Positions 48,621 through 60,345 of a stretch of DNA of 64,000 nucleotides are shown piece after piece (position 1 is the stretch's first letter; each line of letters starts with the position of its first letter). The notes below the pieces were generated by a model, which was not told where the DNA came from, searched no databases, and worked only from the letters and a program-made list of their open reading frames with translations. Origin of the DNA: Hermatobates lingyangjiaoensis (lineage: Eukaryota; Arthropoda; Insecta; Hemiptera; Hermatobatidae); the NCBI GenBank assembly GCA_026182355.1, contig JAPFBL010000068.1, positions 3,365,001-3,429,000 on the forward strand, in the 5' to 3' direction. Made by a program: the position numbers and the translations under genes.

Positions 48621-48826
48621 CTTTTCATTGAATGTAGTGCTGATTATGATTAAGTTACCAATCATTTTTTGGCAACTTCCTAAAACAGTTTTTCAGTTTT
48701 CTCTACTAAACAACATTGTGAGCCTATAATCTTTAACAAATATTGTCCGTGGTATAAATATGAAACCCATTGCTGCTCACATTTCAAAGGCTTTAATAAT
48801 TTTAAAAGAAATTATATTAAAAAGAA

Positions 48827-49330
48827 TCTGGAGTGATCTACACTCAACTTTACTATACGTAAATAAAATTTGTAACTCGTAGACAATCAATTTAGTTTAA
48901 GTTTTATTTTAGTTTATCTATCATGTAGTTGTATTACAAACTCTTTGGTAAAGTATTATCAAACTCAAAGATAATCAATTAGACGATTTCTATTCTTTTA
49001 ATATGCATATTTTAATTTTAAAACTTATAACCAAATTGAAATCGTTGTTCTAGAACTATATAACATGTATTAATAATAAACTGATTGGCTAAATCTCATA
49101 TACTCCATGGATATATCTGCTCTATCTGCTTCTGCTTGTCGTTTATAAAATCCATAGATTTCAAATTATTTAATGAACACTATTAACTTGCATATAAAAT
49201 AATCTCTCTCACATCTATTACTTTTAGCCAAAATATCATTTGCCAAAAATCGTCAACCTCTTAAAATAGATTGCCAAACATTCACTTCAAATGTGTTCAG
49301 AATTTTTCCACCTCTTCTAGACAGAACCTG
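48827..49330 (+). repeat. member of the ACTTTACTATAAGTAA-ended family
   Basis: Starts AATCTGGAGTGATCTACACT with ACTTTACTATACGTAA. Later text at 49199-49260 (AATCTCTCTCACATCTATTA, TTTTAGCCAAAAT) lines up with 59258-59310. The far boundary is not seen. Confidence 0.5.
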
Positions 49331-50012
49331 CATTCTTTTCTTATGCTAATTTCATCCTGCGTAAATGATAGTTAAGAGTATAATGTCCGATCAGACATCT
49401 CACATTTTTTTTTTAAATTCTTCCATTGTAGATTTATTATTTTCTTTACAAATTTAAGTTGAGTTGGAATGAGTTTAATAGACTGAATGGATCTTTTTGT
49501 TCTAGCCAAATGTTAAATGCTTTCTTCTTCATTCATTCACTAATTGCACCCTTCTGAACGTGAGGGCTATTAGTAAGGAATCAGTAAACTAAAAATGGCC
49601 ACATTCCTAATTAAAATCTATGAGGGTAGGAACAATGTTTGATAATTATTATTAACTACTACTAATGTAACTAGATCTATTACCAATAATTATTATTTGT
49701 AATTTATGGTGTAGTAATAGTCATCTAATATTGTTGGCTCAAGAAATATTCTTATTAAGACAATCTCTGAAATGAAATTGAAAGTTCTTTGAATCATTAG
49801 AGAATCATCACAGAAGTAACTTACAGTCAGTAGCTGTTTTGGTGTAATGAACGAATAAGTAAGCACCATTCCCATGCTTGAATATGACCAAAAACAATGG
49901 ATTTCTTAAATGCACTAAATGTTTAAAATAAAGATTTTTCAATGATTATGACATGCAGATTATGTATGGTAATTATTACTACCATGTATAATGGTCACAT
50001 ATTGTTATAGTA

Positions 50013-50035
50013 CTAATAATAATAATAATAATAAT
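50013..50035 (+). repeat. (AAT)n microsatellite
   Basis: About 7.5 units of ATA/AAT ending at ATGACG. Confidence 0.9.
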
Positions 50036-50239
50036 GACGTATTACTATATATTGATATAAAATATTATTAAAATACTTTCCCTAATGCTGGAAAATATCA
50101 TACAACTAATAGGTCATCAACAAATAATCGCCACAATAGCAGTATTTAATTATTGATCCTTTATAGCCCAAAAATCATTAGTTTTAAAATTTGAAATTAA
50201 TTATTTTTCTTATTTAGTTTAGAAATTGTCTTGTTAGTG

Positions 50240-50301
50240 CTCCGTCAAAACCTTTTCCCTGCATAGGGGCTCCATGGTGTCCTGAAGTTTGGGAAACCCT
50301 G
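50240..50301 (-). mobile_element. lone hAT-type terminus
   Basis: Reverse strand from 50301 reads CAGGGTTTCCCAAACTTCAG, followed by GACACCATGGAGCCCC. The outer flank cactagac (50302-50309) fits nnnTAnnn. The other end was not found. Confidence 0.5.
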
Positions 50302-50484
50302 CACTAGACAACCATCGTTCACCCTAGAGAACACTAAGCAAAATACTATGCGGTTTTTTATTGTTTTAAAAAGGTAATTGTCTTTACACATCATATTAAC
50401 AGTTTAAAACACAATTAATTTTTTCCTATTAAACGTTAAAACAAGAATTATATTTGACTAGTTTTCAGAAAAACAGTTTGGTCA

Positions 50485-50830
50485 TGTAAATAAATGCGGC
50501 AAGTACAGCAGGTAACCCATCATTCCAAGTTTCATGCCTATATTGCTCTTTTGAGTGATTAAAGTTTCTTGAAATTTTCTTCGTAGATCACTGTTTTAGG
50601 ATGATTTTTTGAAAAAAAATTTTACTTTAGTTAACGGTGTGGTTCCAAAAAACATTTCGTAAAATCATAAAATGTACCATAATACCTATTTCCGTTTATG
50701 TCATTTGAAAAAAATGTATCCAGTAGATTCGAATAAAACATACTACTTTTGAATGTACTTTCATTACTATTGATCCAACGGTGTTACTTGATTCGCAGCA
50801 TAAACTTTCAGAATCAATCATAAGTCAATA
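50485..50830 (+). repeat. diverged copy of the 0.9-kb repeat family
   Basis: GCGGCAAGTACAGCAGGTAA, AAAATCATAAAATGTACCAT and GATCCAACGGTGTTACTTG match the equivalent blocks at 36455-36760 and, more weakly, 62430-62750. Confidence 0.55.
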
Positions 50831-51024
50831 AGTTTACTTAATTGTATAAATTGTATTATTTATATAAACATTTAAACATGATGTATTAAACACTTGTATT
50901 ATTTATATAAATTTAATCATTTATTTATATAAATAAAAATTTATTAAATTTATTTATATTATTATATTGACATGTATTACTATGTAAATACATGTCAATA
51001 TTTACATAGAGCAACACTGACAGA

Positions 51025-51085
51025 AAAATGCAGTTTCTGTCAGTGTTTTCTGTGCTTTCACTGTAACCTTCTGCATGGCTTCCAA
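51025..51085 (+). repeat. 61-bp direct repeat, copy 1
   Basis: AAAATGCAGTTTCTGTCAGT...CTTCTGCATGGCTTCCAA. It recurs at 52120-52180 with only two changes. Confidence 0.9.
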
Positions 51086-52119
51086 CATATTTCATTTAAG
51101 TAACCTTCCCGGATACTGAAAATTTTTTGAGTTTTTTTCAGTTAACGCTTTATCAATTCCACAGTAATTCGAAAGTTTCAAACAGTTAAGTGTATTCTCT
51201 ATGATGCTACTGCTCACACTATAAGGATTATTTTCTGTGAAATATTATATCAATACATCAACGGTGTGGCCTGTAGCCTGCCCTTTTGGACGCAGACCCA
51301 CCAACTTACACACACAGACACATCAAAAACAAGTCAAAAAAGGACTTTGGCAATCTCAAAACGTGTAAATCTTACAAAATCTCCAACTCAATTTCTTTCA
51401 TGATTAAAACGACAAAAGTAAAAATCCACTTTGATAACAAAAAATAATTATTGATTTTGAAAATTCAAAGTGAAATGAATTTTCTTAGATCATATGTCGT
51501 ATAACTCGTACTTAGAATCCTAATTTGTCTTAATTTATTCTTAATTACTTTTATTTTTTCTTATTTTAATTTAATACCAAATAGTTTTATCAGGAATCAA
51601 TTTGTTAATTACTAGTATTAAATTTTTATTGTATAATGATGGGTTGCCAAATAAAATATGTATAAAGATATAACTAAATACTTCGGATCAAGAACAGCCG
51701 GTATAAACTAAATTTAATGTTGAATAAAATATTATATTGCTTGTACGACATAGCCTGATAGCAATGTATCGGTAATCTGAACCATCTTAACTCGTGTGTC
51801 CTATGTTTTCTTGACCCCTTTGGCTGTCTTGAACCTCTGTCATCTTCAATGACAGATATAAATGTTTAAGAGATAGTTCTAATTTATGACTAACTTATAA
51901 ATACAGCCAAAAAAAAATCATTAGTTATGGTATTGCTGATACTTTATACTACTACTATTTAAAGCAAATCGAGAAGAAAACATCATTAAAACTTACTTTT
52001 GCTTTCAACATTGGACATCATTCAAGGAAGAAGTACTCATTTTGAGAATTTTTAATCGTATGGGAGGACTACTGTTTAGGAATCAAGCAGACTACATTTC
52101 CTGCTGATGATGAATGTTT

Positions 52120-52180
52120 AAAATGCAGTTTCTGTCGGTGTTTTCTGTGCTTTCACTGTAACCTTCTGTATGGCTTCCAA
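52120..52180 (+). repeat. 61-bp direct repeat, copy 2
   Basis: Same 61 bp with CAGTG to CGGTG and GCATGG to GTATGG. Copy 2 is followed at once by a short inversion-like TTCCAATTGGAAGC. Confidence 0.9.
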
Positions 52181-52990
52181 TTGGAAGCTATACATACGTA
52201 ACACAATTGGACAGGAGATTAAAGATAGTAAGAAGAAGAAGAAAAGAGAGAAGGGTAATATTAACATAGATTTCATCAATTGAATATGAGAAACATCCTG
52301 AGAGACTGCGGTGAGAAGACACTTGTCTTTAATACACACTTATTAATCTATAAACCACAGTTTTAGGTCAAATTTATTTTTAAGAAGGAGCAATAGATGA
52401 ATATTTTGTAATATTATGAATATTTTGTATTGTATCTATGAGCAATAGATGCATACGTCATGAATTTACAGAGAAAGCTGATGCTGAAGCTGGCCTTCAG
52501 GTGCAGAGATAAACTTTGCAATAGGTGTTATGCATTAAGCCTAATGGGATGAGGCTGACAGTGCTCCGACCTCTTTCCGACCCAGCGATCACAGACAAAG
52601 CAGACAACTCTAACTTTGTACACCGAAAAATATCGACAGTATTTGAAAAAACTGCGTTTAACTGCGAAAAACATCAGAAAACGTCTAACAGGAATTCATT
52701 TTTGTTTCAACACCCAGACTAATATACTTGCAGGGTGTCAAGGCGTTAATATCTTATTCGTTGATGCTCATTTTAATTTCAGGCAATCCAAATCACTGAG
52801 TTTATACTACATTGAAGACCTTTAATGTGGCTTATTTCAAATTACTAGGACTTTCATCTTTAATGAGTTTCTGGTATTGAACAACACAAACTGATTTAAG
52901 TACTTTTCTAAAGAAGGCATGCTACATATTTGTATATAGAAATATGCAAATACAAATATACACATTTGTATATCCCTCGTAAAAGATTTA

Positions 52991-53075
52991 GGATCATGAC
53001 TAAGATTCGAATCTTCCGTACGAACGACAATAAGGCTACCACTATACTGCAATTGACCTCTCAAGAGGACTCGTA
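52991..53075 (-). repeat. possible tRNA-like SINE head
   Basis: Minus strand GTATAGTGGTAGCCTTATTG...GGAAGATTCGAATCTTAGTC has spacing and a GATTCGAATCT box like a tRNA 3' half. The A box is weak. No second copy in the window. Confidence 0.3.
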
Positions 53076-54289
53076 ACACATGGCTGTCTACAGAATAACA
53101 ACACAAACTAAATCTGTATTGCAACGGAACTGAGAGCACGACACTGAGAGTCGGTTAAAGTAATATAAAATAGAGTCAAAATTGCAAACCATTGTAGAAA
53201 AAGTGCACGGACTTTATTACACAACTTCATGTAAACATAATACATAAAATACATTTCAAGCAACCTAAATGATATATTTTCATAATATACACGGTTATAG
53301 AGTTCTATCTCAGAAACACTAGAAGCTGTATACAAACAAAACGAAAATACAGATGCTGAAACGTTATTATTCTAGACTGTATTCGATTTCACTGTTTCGC
53401 TCTAGTTTTAGAAAACAGATTCCAAGTTATACGCTTTTTACTATAGTAATGAGTAGCCTTTTATATACAAGTCATTAATAAAGAAAAGAAATGCTTAATA
53501 CGATTAAAGAGCAGGCTTAAAGGTATTATGCATCTTTGGACTCAGAATAGAATTAGAAATGAAAAATTGTGAAAACAAGTCCCTTATTTATTTTCTTGTG
53601 TTCTCACTTTCCCTATGATATAAGTTAACTATATGATCTTGTATATACCCAAAGAATAGATTAGTTTTTACTAATTAAAATGTTCAGTCGGGACTAAGAC
53701 TAGTGACTTAACCCGTAATTATAACAAACTCATACGCAGCTGCAGTTGGATTTCTTGTATGCACTGACATTCACCTGTCACTTCAGTTGTTTATTTTTGG
53801 GAAGTCATCAAAGCCGCTCTTAGTTCAGTTCAGTTATTTTGCTGCTGTCTCGGCTATTTACAAACTACCAGGGTAGAGGCGATCAGAAACCATCCAAACA
53901 TGTCACCTACCAAACTATCACTTTACTGTAATACCAAAAATGATCACCATATCCTCCCCCCCCCCCCCCTCCTGATACCAATGATACCACAGTTATAAAC
54001 TTAAGAGTTATTAAAACTCTCTCATCTACTCCACTTCACCTTGTTCAACAGGTAACTATCCTGGTTCAACACTCCCGAAAAACATTCTTTCCTAACTCGT
54101 GCTATTTTAAATTTGATTTATTCATCATTTATCCTTCAGTAGCATATTTAATTCAAAGTCATTTAAGTTGAGTGCCTACAGCCATCAATATAAAATGCTA
54201 ATTACAAAATGTAATTAGGTCGGTTTAGTCCCTTCAATTTATACAAGGCACTTATATAGATATATAATGTAAGTATATAAACAATGTAA

Positions 54290-54472
54290 GTATATATATA
54301 ACGATGTTCAAACCACAACAAGAAGTGAACAAAACTCTAAGATCTTTCAACCGTAACAAGCGGTCTTCATCAGAGTCCACTGACAGTCTCAAGTCTCAAC
54401 TGAAGTTGAGATTTGACTCTGACGAAGACCATTCTTATTTCTCGTGTTTATTGTGAATATTGTTATATATAT
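54290..54472. mobile_element. TA-flanked foldback element
   Basis: TATATATATAACGATGTTCA leads into the left arm with AAACCACAACAAGAAGTG and TAAGATCTTTCAACCGTAAC. The right arm begins TTTGACTCTGACGAAGACCA and loses most of its middle, ending CTCGTGTTTATTGTGAATAT then TTGTTATATATATATA. The left arm holds the motif at 54340-54373. Confidence 0.7.
54340..54373 (-). ncRNA. hammerhead-like motif in foldback arm
   Basis: Minus strand: canonical CTGATGA, one extra base, GACCG...CGGTT stem II (four pairs plus a G-T wobble) around a CTTGTTA loop, then GAA-AGATCT-T. The 6-mer is self-complementary. In sister copies (21921, 30208) the core reads CTGACGA, which still fits CTGANGA. Confidence 0.45.
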
Positions 54473-56546
54473 ATATAGTTGCGTTTTATTAATCTAGATG
54501 CATATATCTCTGATAAAAATATTGTAATTTAAGATATTTTATCATCATCAACATCAACTAGCTTAAAATAGTGACGCAAGGGATCTTTTTACTCAAGCCC
54601 ATCAGAAGCACGAACTAGAATTTTTTAATGAATGCTATAATATACGTTAGTAACATAATCATCTTATCAACTGATAAAAAGGTATTGACATTGACTTCAG
54701 GAGACTAAAAGATGAAGGAACCCTCGAGTGTCTTTTAAATATCGACTATGTCTGACACAAAAAAAAAAAATATTTTCGACTAACATCAGATCTTGTCAAA
54801 ATTTCCAAAGAAGGTTTGTTTTTGTCAATTATCTGACCTTCACAACTATTGATATCACAATTTCACTTATTTGATCTTTACATTTTCTGTTTTTCTTTTT
54901 TGCGCTGTTCATATAATATTTTTACTTTAAAATATTCTAGTCCTTGAATTAGTACTGTTTTTTTAATCATAATTAAACAACCATTTCAACGATGAATGTT
55001 GATTCGGAATGAAAAATTGACAAATGCATGTCCGATTTTCGTACAAATACAAACAGAAATATTTTAAGAGAATTAAATTAAGAATGTTAAGAGAATTCAA
55101 ACACTTAAAATTTATATCCAGAAATTTTAATCTGAAGGTTTTATTGTATATATTAGATCCCACTAATCTAATTTTTTTTATTAACAGGCTTCTAATGGTT
55201 TCAATCCACCCTGCTTGAGAAACCCTTCATTAAACTTTGCAAGAGTTAATAAAAGTCGGTAAATAAAATTAATAAAAAAATATTTAGGATTTTCCAGTCA
55301 TTTCTAAAAAGAAACCACGTAAAATAAGATGAAATTATTTTAACCAAGAGTGCACATAATAATCTATGCGGTTTTTATACAGGTTATAGAAGTATGCATA
55401 ATATTAAAAAAAAAACAAACATTTGTCTCTCAAAAAACTCAATAAAAATTATGATGAATCTAGTTGTTCCGAAAGTGGTCTATAATAGATTATAAATTGT
55501 TTGTTTATTATTATCAATCGTATAAGTTTAATGTTAGAACAGACGATTTTAAAAGACGACTTCTCATTACTGAATGATGCGGCCTCAGCTTTTAATACAG
55601 TAAACCATATGTTGTAACATGAACGGTCATTTGCTTTTTCATGTTATTATGAAATATGTTACGATTGGAGTACACAGTAGCAATATATATATAGAGGAGG
55701 TAAGTGAATAGTTTTATATTGTAATATTTGTAAAATGTTTTACCATCCGGCACCAAGCGCTGAATCTCAGACGTCTTGGTATTGTAAAAAAAATTGTAAT
55801 ACATTTTCTAATTTTCTTTATCAACAATCCAATCTATGACTTTAGGTATATTTATGGCAGTGGATTAGTAGATGAGTCACATACAGCTAATATGCTGAGA
55901 GTAAGTTTTTCTATAACCCAAGGTGAATTGATGTCAGGAATATTCCTTTAGCTATCATCAAAAAATACAAAATATACGGTTAATAAATTAGTCATTCCTA
56001 CAAGAAAATATACAGAGCATAGGTTATGCAGTATAAGATCAGTGATTGAATTGAAAATCAGAAAAGAATAATAATCATTTGAAAGTAATATATGTTATAC
56101 AAGAGGATCAAAATCAGGCTAAATAAGATGTTGATACCTTACCTGCTTATGAGCTTATAAGAAGATGGAAATAGTTTAAAAAAAGGTTTAACTTAGATAC
56201 GGTTAAACAGACAAGTATTCTAAAGTCTCAAATATGTTGAAAAACATGAAAACTTGACTGTGCTGTGAATTGGCAGCAATGAAACGTTTTAGCAACTTAA
56301 CCGAGAATCTTGTAAGAACTGAATCAATGCTAGGATCAACTGTGAGTTGGCTGTTAGTGGATGTGTGGGTTTCAATTGGCCCATAAATAATACTGCTTAA
56401 CGTGTGCTTCTGGAACAATAGATACTTTAAGAAACGCATTTGGAAAGAACTAAAGTGAAATTGTTGGGCGTACAGGGGTGGTGTATGACCCCCCCCGTTA
56501 GTTAGGCACTTTGTGTTGTGGCAAGGTGCGAGGAGTGTGTACGCAC

Positions 56547-56650
56547 CTGTGATGCGGGATCCGAGTGACACGACAGGGCTCTGCTGCCTACTGCCTAGAC
56601 TCTTCCCCCTCTAATCACACCGCCACTCCGCCTCCATCCTGTCTCCACTG
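56547..56650 (-). promoter_or_regulatory. GC-rich islet: candidate promoter and first exon on the minus strand
   Basis: 56470-56660 is the most GC-rich patch in the right half. The minus strand reads ...GATCCCGCATCACAG|GTGCGTAC, a good donor at 56547-56546, preceded by about 90 GC-rich bases with no long frame. This is what a non-coding first exon would look like, and the PAT gene needs one. It would imply an intron of about 43 kb to 13304. Inference only. Confidence 0.35.
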
Positions 56651-57995
56651 CGAATCCTTCCTCTCCATTCACTCCCAGCCATTTATATTCGCTCAATCAC
56701 TCCTATCAATACATTATTCATATTTTCACTCGTCCTGACCCACTCCAGCCCATGCAATGCTTTATCTTTATCTTTAATCCTAATGTAACGGCCAAATATC
56801 TTAAAAGATCAAACAAGGTGTATTATATATCTGTCAAATCAATATAATAATATAGATATCAAGTAATAGTGATAGACTAAAATAATAATATTTCATCTTA
56901 AATTTCCCACTTCAAATTGAATGCCATATATTTCAAATAAACGCTCACCAAAGCCTTCTTTTACATCTTTATCCTCCCAACATAACAAAAAATTATATCT
57001 TGAAATATATATACATACTTCGAAAACTTGAATTATATATGTATCTCGGTAAATGAAAAGGTCAAAACGATTGATCTTACAATGTGATCTAACCTAAAAG
57101 ATAACAATTGTTTAGAAGTCCCTTTTTAAGATTTAATTTTTCTTATTACGAACACAGCTCTGTTCTTCTAATCAGCTTACACTTTGTAAGTAATTGATAA
57201 AAATCATGTAATGCCACAAGAGCTTTCAAATACAATGTGATCGTCCAGCAAGGTAATGAATAACTATTGTCTAAGTAATATGATATATATATATATATGC
57301 AGAAAAATCATAATAAATAAACACGTGATGCAATCAATGAAGTTTGCACAATGGAAAATTCCATTTTCCATTCCATTTTCCACAATGGAAAATGAAAACA
57401 ATAGAAATAAATGCTTTCAGGCCTTTCAATTTATGTCATCAGAGAGCAAACAAAGTAAAAACTGAGAAGCTAATATAAAAGTAATGACTTTTACTTTTAC
57501 TTTGAACGAGGGTTATCTTTTCCCTGAGTGCTATAAGGGAAATAGCACTCTGATATAACGTCATCTGTTATAAGGTTGCTGTGAATATATATTGTGTAAA
57601 AATATATTAATAGTCAACCAGTTTTACGTACTCAAATCAAAGTCAAGCCGGCTATTCAGTTTAAATTAAAAATTTTATAGCTGTAAGCTTGAAATTTTAG
57701 AACTAATAGATATGAACTATTAGACCAGAATAGTGAAAAAACTGGATATTTGTCAACAAACATAACTCCCCTTTCTTGAAAGAGTATATTCCTTACTATT
57801 AGCAAAAACTCAATATTACCTGAATATACTATGATTCATAAACACAAAATAGTTTACAACTGATATTAAGTTTTGTTGAAGAGTGCAATATATAGATTGA
57901 TTAAATCATGTTGTGGATTTGATTAATAGCAAATCCATCATACCATGGAAAGCAACAGAAATGTATGTTCATTGAGAGTGAAAATAATATATCAA
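56651..57995. other. non-coding stretch
   Basis: AT-rich. At 57339-57396 TGGAAAA/TTTTCCA units form overlapping inverted repeats (AATGGAAAATTCCATTTTCC, ACAATGGAAAATG). Just beyond, on the minus strand (57418-57441), CTGATGA...GAA-AGGCCT-G keeps the hammerhead-like pattern but has a forbidden G after the palindrome. Confidence 0.5.
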
Positions 57996-58925
57996 AATAT
58001 TATTCCTCTTATATCTCATATAAGTCAATAAGTGATTTAAATTTTGTCATTTTAAACATCAATTTTATTTCAGTGGGTTCACTCAAAAAATTACTAAGTC
58101 AAAAAAACAATATAAATAAATATCAATAAATTAAACAAGTGTAGCAAGTGATCCGTTAGTCTATGATAATCAATCAGTTTTTATAGCGTTATTACACCTT
58201 GCCGTAATTGAAACTGTGAATTTTTTTTGTATATACTGTTAATTTTTTTAAATTCTTTTGGCAAACATTCATTGTTTTTAATGAGCTGATTAGCGCCAAA
58301 AAAACATTTTCTGAAAGTAGAAAATGTACTCTAACAGGAAAAAAAATCTCAGCTCATTTTCTACATAAATTTCTATTTTTAGGTATAGTTTTATTTTGAT
58401 CCGTCAAACGGTATGGCTTGTATCGCTCGCCCAAGCTTTCAGATTGAATTATAAGTCAGATTTTTCACATTTTATTGAAAAAAATATTCCTACTGTTTTA
58501 AAAACCTGGTAATACTTCTCGTTTATTGATTTTGTAGCCTTAAATATAATGCCACAATTTCAAGACTGTAGAATTAGTAGTTTAGAGAAAAATGAAATGT
58601 TATCTAAAAACAAGTTTTTGACAAAAAAAAGTGACTTTCCCGTCATCTGTAATTGCTTCGGAACAATAGGGCTCATCTACACTATGAGGCCCATTTCCAT
58701 GTAAAATATTAATTTGATCCAACAAAGATTCTGGACCGAAGCCTGGTCACAAACTTTGGATACATACTTACCCAAATACCCACCACCCACACACACACAC
58801 ACACACAGACAGTATAAAAAAAAACTTCATAAAACGATTTCTGGGACCTCAGAGCTTGTAATTCCATCAAAATATCGAGATCGATTTTTTTCAAGACCAC
58901 TATACTTTTCTTGAGTAAAGTAAAA
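57996..58925 (+). repeat. 0.9-kb dispersed repeat, copy 1
   Basis: From ATATTATTCCTCTTATATCT to AGTAAAGTA. It aligns end to end with 62297-63236 in direct orientation: ATAAGTCAATAA, TTTTTATAGCGTTATT, CCGTCAAAC(G/A)GTATGGCTTG, GATTCTGGACCG, ACACAGAC, TTCTGGGACCTCA, TCGAGATCGA. No conserved protein; open frames inside it are not shared between copies. Confidence 0.85.
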
Positions 58926-59325
58926 ATCTGGATTGGCATGCACTCAACTTTACTATAAGCAAACATCAAACTCGTTAACAAGCAACTGATGTTTTGTTTT
59001 ATTAAATGTGGATATACATACATTTTAATAAATATGTATTATTTATTTTAATGTGGATATAATCATTTTATTATTCATAAGAAATCATATCAAATCATAA
59101 GAAATAGAAATAATTGATTAATCTATTAAACTAACTGTCTTAATCTCGTTGGACTAGACGACTCCGCAGCTATATTCTCATACTGTACATCAAATTGTAA
59201 TTAAATTCATTTTCAGATTTGAAGTTCTTTAATGGCCTTTATAAATGTATATAGAGAAATATCCCTCACTTCTATAGTTTTAGGTATGATTTGACAAAAA
59301 TCACTATCCATCCAAGGTGATTGGC
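58926..59325 (+). repeat. start of an adjoining family member
   Basis: AAAATCTGGATTGGCATGCA then ACTCAACTTTACTATAAGCA directly follows copy 1. Homology continues with 48827-49330 (ATCCCTCACTTCTATAGTTT near 59260). It looks like a second copy inserted against the end of the first. Confidence 0.5.
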
Positions 59326-59460
59326 TCAAATGCTTGGTGGCAAGCTTGTAAATTTTGGTAGTAGTCCTTCCTTGATACACACATTATTGAAAATGACACC
59401 AAATTTAGCTGATACCTGTTTGTTAACAAGTTTCTCATTTTTTCTAAATAGCACTCTCGT
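59326..59460 (-). pseudogene. N-terminal fragment of a Penelope-like protein, copy 2
   Basis: Minus frame RVLFRKNEKLVNKQVSAKFG followed by VIFNNVCIKEGLLPKFTSLP and a stop at 59326. The F..xC.....LLPxF pattern and basic KLV lead match the fragment at 5246-5404. The upstream frame stays open through the palindrome, but that part is inserted sequence. No reverse transcriptase motifs are present. Confidence 0.45.
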
Positions 59461-59535
59461 TATTTCGTCTATAGAATAAAATACATCTATTATAATATAT
59501 ACATGAATATTGTTTTTACCACTGAGGTTAGTATG

Positions 59536-59740
59536 ATTAATATTAGAAATAAAAAAAACCGTCATACCTCGTAAGTTGATATCGGAGACGTTGGAGCGCT
59601 TTCGGATCTCGTCCATCTTCGTTCGCAACTCCGTTTGCATCTCTGAGTTGCGAACGAAGATGGACAAGATCCGAAAGCGCTCCAACGTCTCTGATATCAA
59701 CTTACGAGGTATGATGGTTTTTTCTATTTCTAATATTAAT
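59536..59740. repeat. 205-bp near-perfect palindrome
   Basis: Arms 59536-59631 and 59645-59740 around a 13-base centre, axis at 59638. Over about 95 bp per arm I see only a handful of mismatches. Both strands stay open because the arms encode the same peptide (MISETLERFR...). It is inserted in one pseudo-LTR arm and absent from the facing arm, so it is probably a small foldback transposon. Confidence 0.9.
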
Positions 59741-59755
59741 TACCATAATATAGTT

Positions 59756-59787
59756 GACGTGTTCGAATGATCAACATTCATCATCAG
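59756..59787 (-). ncRNA. hammerhead-like motif, damaged
   Basis: CTGATGA, one extra base, GAATG...CATTC perfect stem II with TTGAT loop, then GAACACGTC, where the expected GAAA is damaged. Confidence 0.35.
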
Positions 59788-60239
59788 GACGTGATTAGCA
59801 TCTAAGGTGAAATATCTGGTTTATTATAATTCCCTATCAAGAAGGCTCACTATGCACCTAATGGCTGGGGCACCCAAAAAACATATGCAAAACAAGCATA
59901 ATGTTAAATTAACCCCAAAGATGTTGGTTACAAATAATAAAATAATAAAAGAAAGAAAGTAACCGCCATAAACTCAGAATTTTAGAGGCTATATTAATCC
60001 AAAAACTGAAGCTACTCCTAAATATTCAGGTCGAAAACAGTAGCCGTATTTTGAGGATGTTTAATACACATCAAGGGGATCCAGAAACCCTTGCAGGTAA
60101 TTACTCAGGCCGAGAGGCCACTCACCCCACAGGATTAACGCCCACCACCATTTCTTAAACTTAATGGAAAACAACCCCTTCTATCTTCTCCATGTATATA
60201 TAATAAACCAGATATTTCACCTTAGATGTTAATCACGTT

Positions 60240-60272
60240 CTGATTATGAATGTTGATCATTCGAAACATGTC
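60240..60272 (+). ncRNA. hammerhead-like motif
   Basis: CTGATTA (core G8 changed to T), one extra base, the same GAATG...CATTC stem II, then GAA-ACATGT-C. GTT before the core can pair with GAC after it. Facing partner of 59756-59787; each partner carries a different core lesion. Confidence 0.4.
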
Positions 60273-60345
60273 GACTATAGGAGATGTACTTTATTGTATA
60301 GACGAAATAACGAGAGTGCTATTTAGAAATTTGGTTACCTTGCTT

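Larger units (their letters stand above)
59326..60345. mobile_element. compound Penelope-like foldback
   Basis: Outer arms 59440-59488 and 60282-60330 are inverted repeats (TAAATAGCACTCTCGTTATT and complement). Inner arms 59752-59835 and 60195-60278 are inverted repeats that each carry a hammerhead-like motif. The left side is interrupted by about 260 bp containing the palindrome 59536-59740. Two pseudo-LTR-like segments face each other around about 360 bp of less AT-rich unknown sequence (59836-60194). Confidence 0.65.

Noticed and set aside
56203..56571. 122-residue minus-strand frame in the GC-rich islet
   Set aside because: It crosses the candidate splice donor and has no recognisable domain; more likely open by composition.
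58709..59023. 104-residue minus-strand open frame
   Set aside because: It runs through the CA/TG repeat and the 0.9-kb repeat boundary; no family motif and not kept in the other copy.
59326..59700. 124-residue minus-strand frame as a single gene
   Set aside because: Its first half is the palindrome arm, which is a later insertion absent from the facing arm. Only the last 45 or so residues look like old coding sequence.
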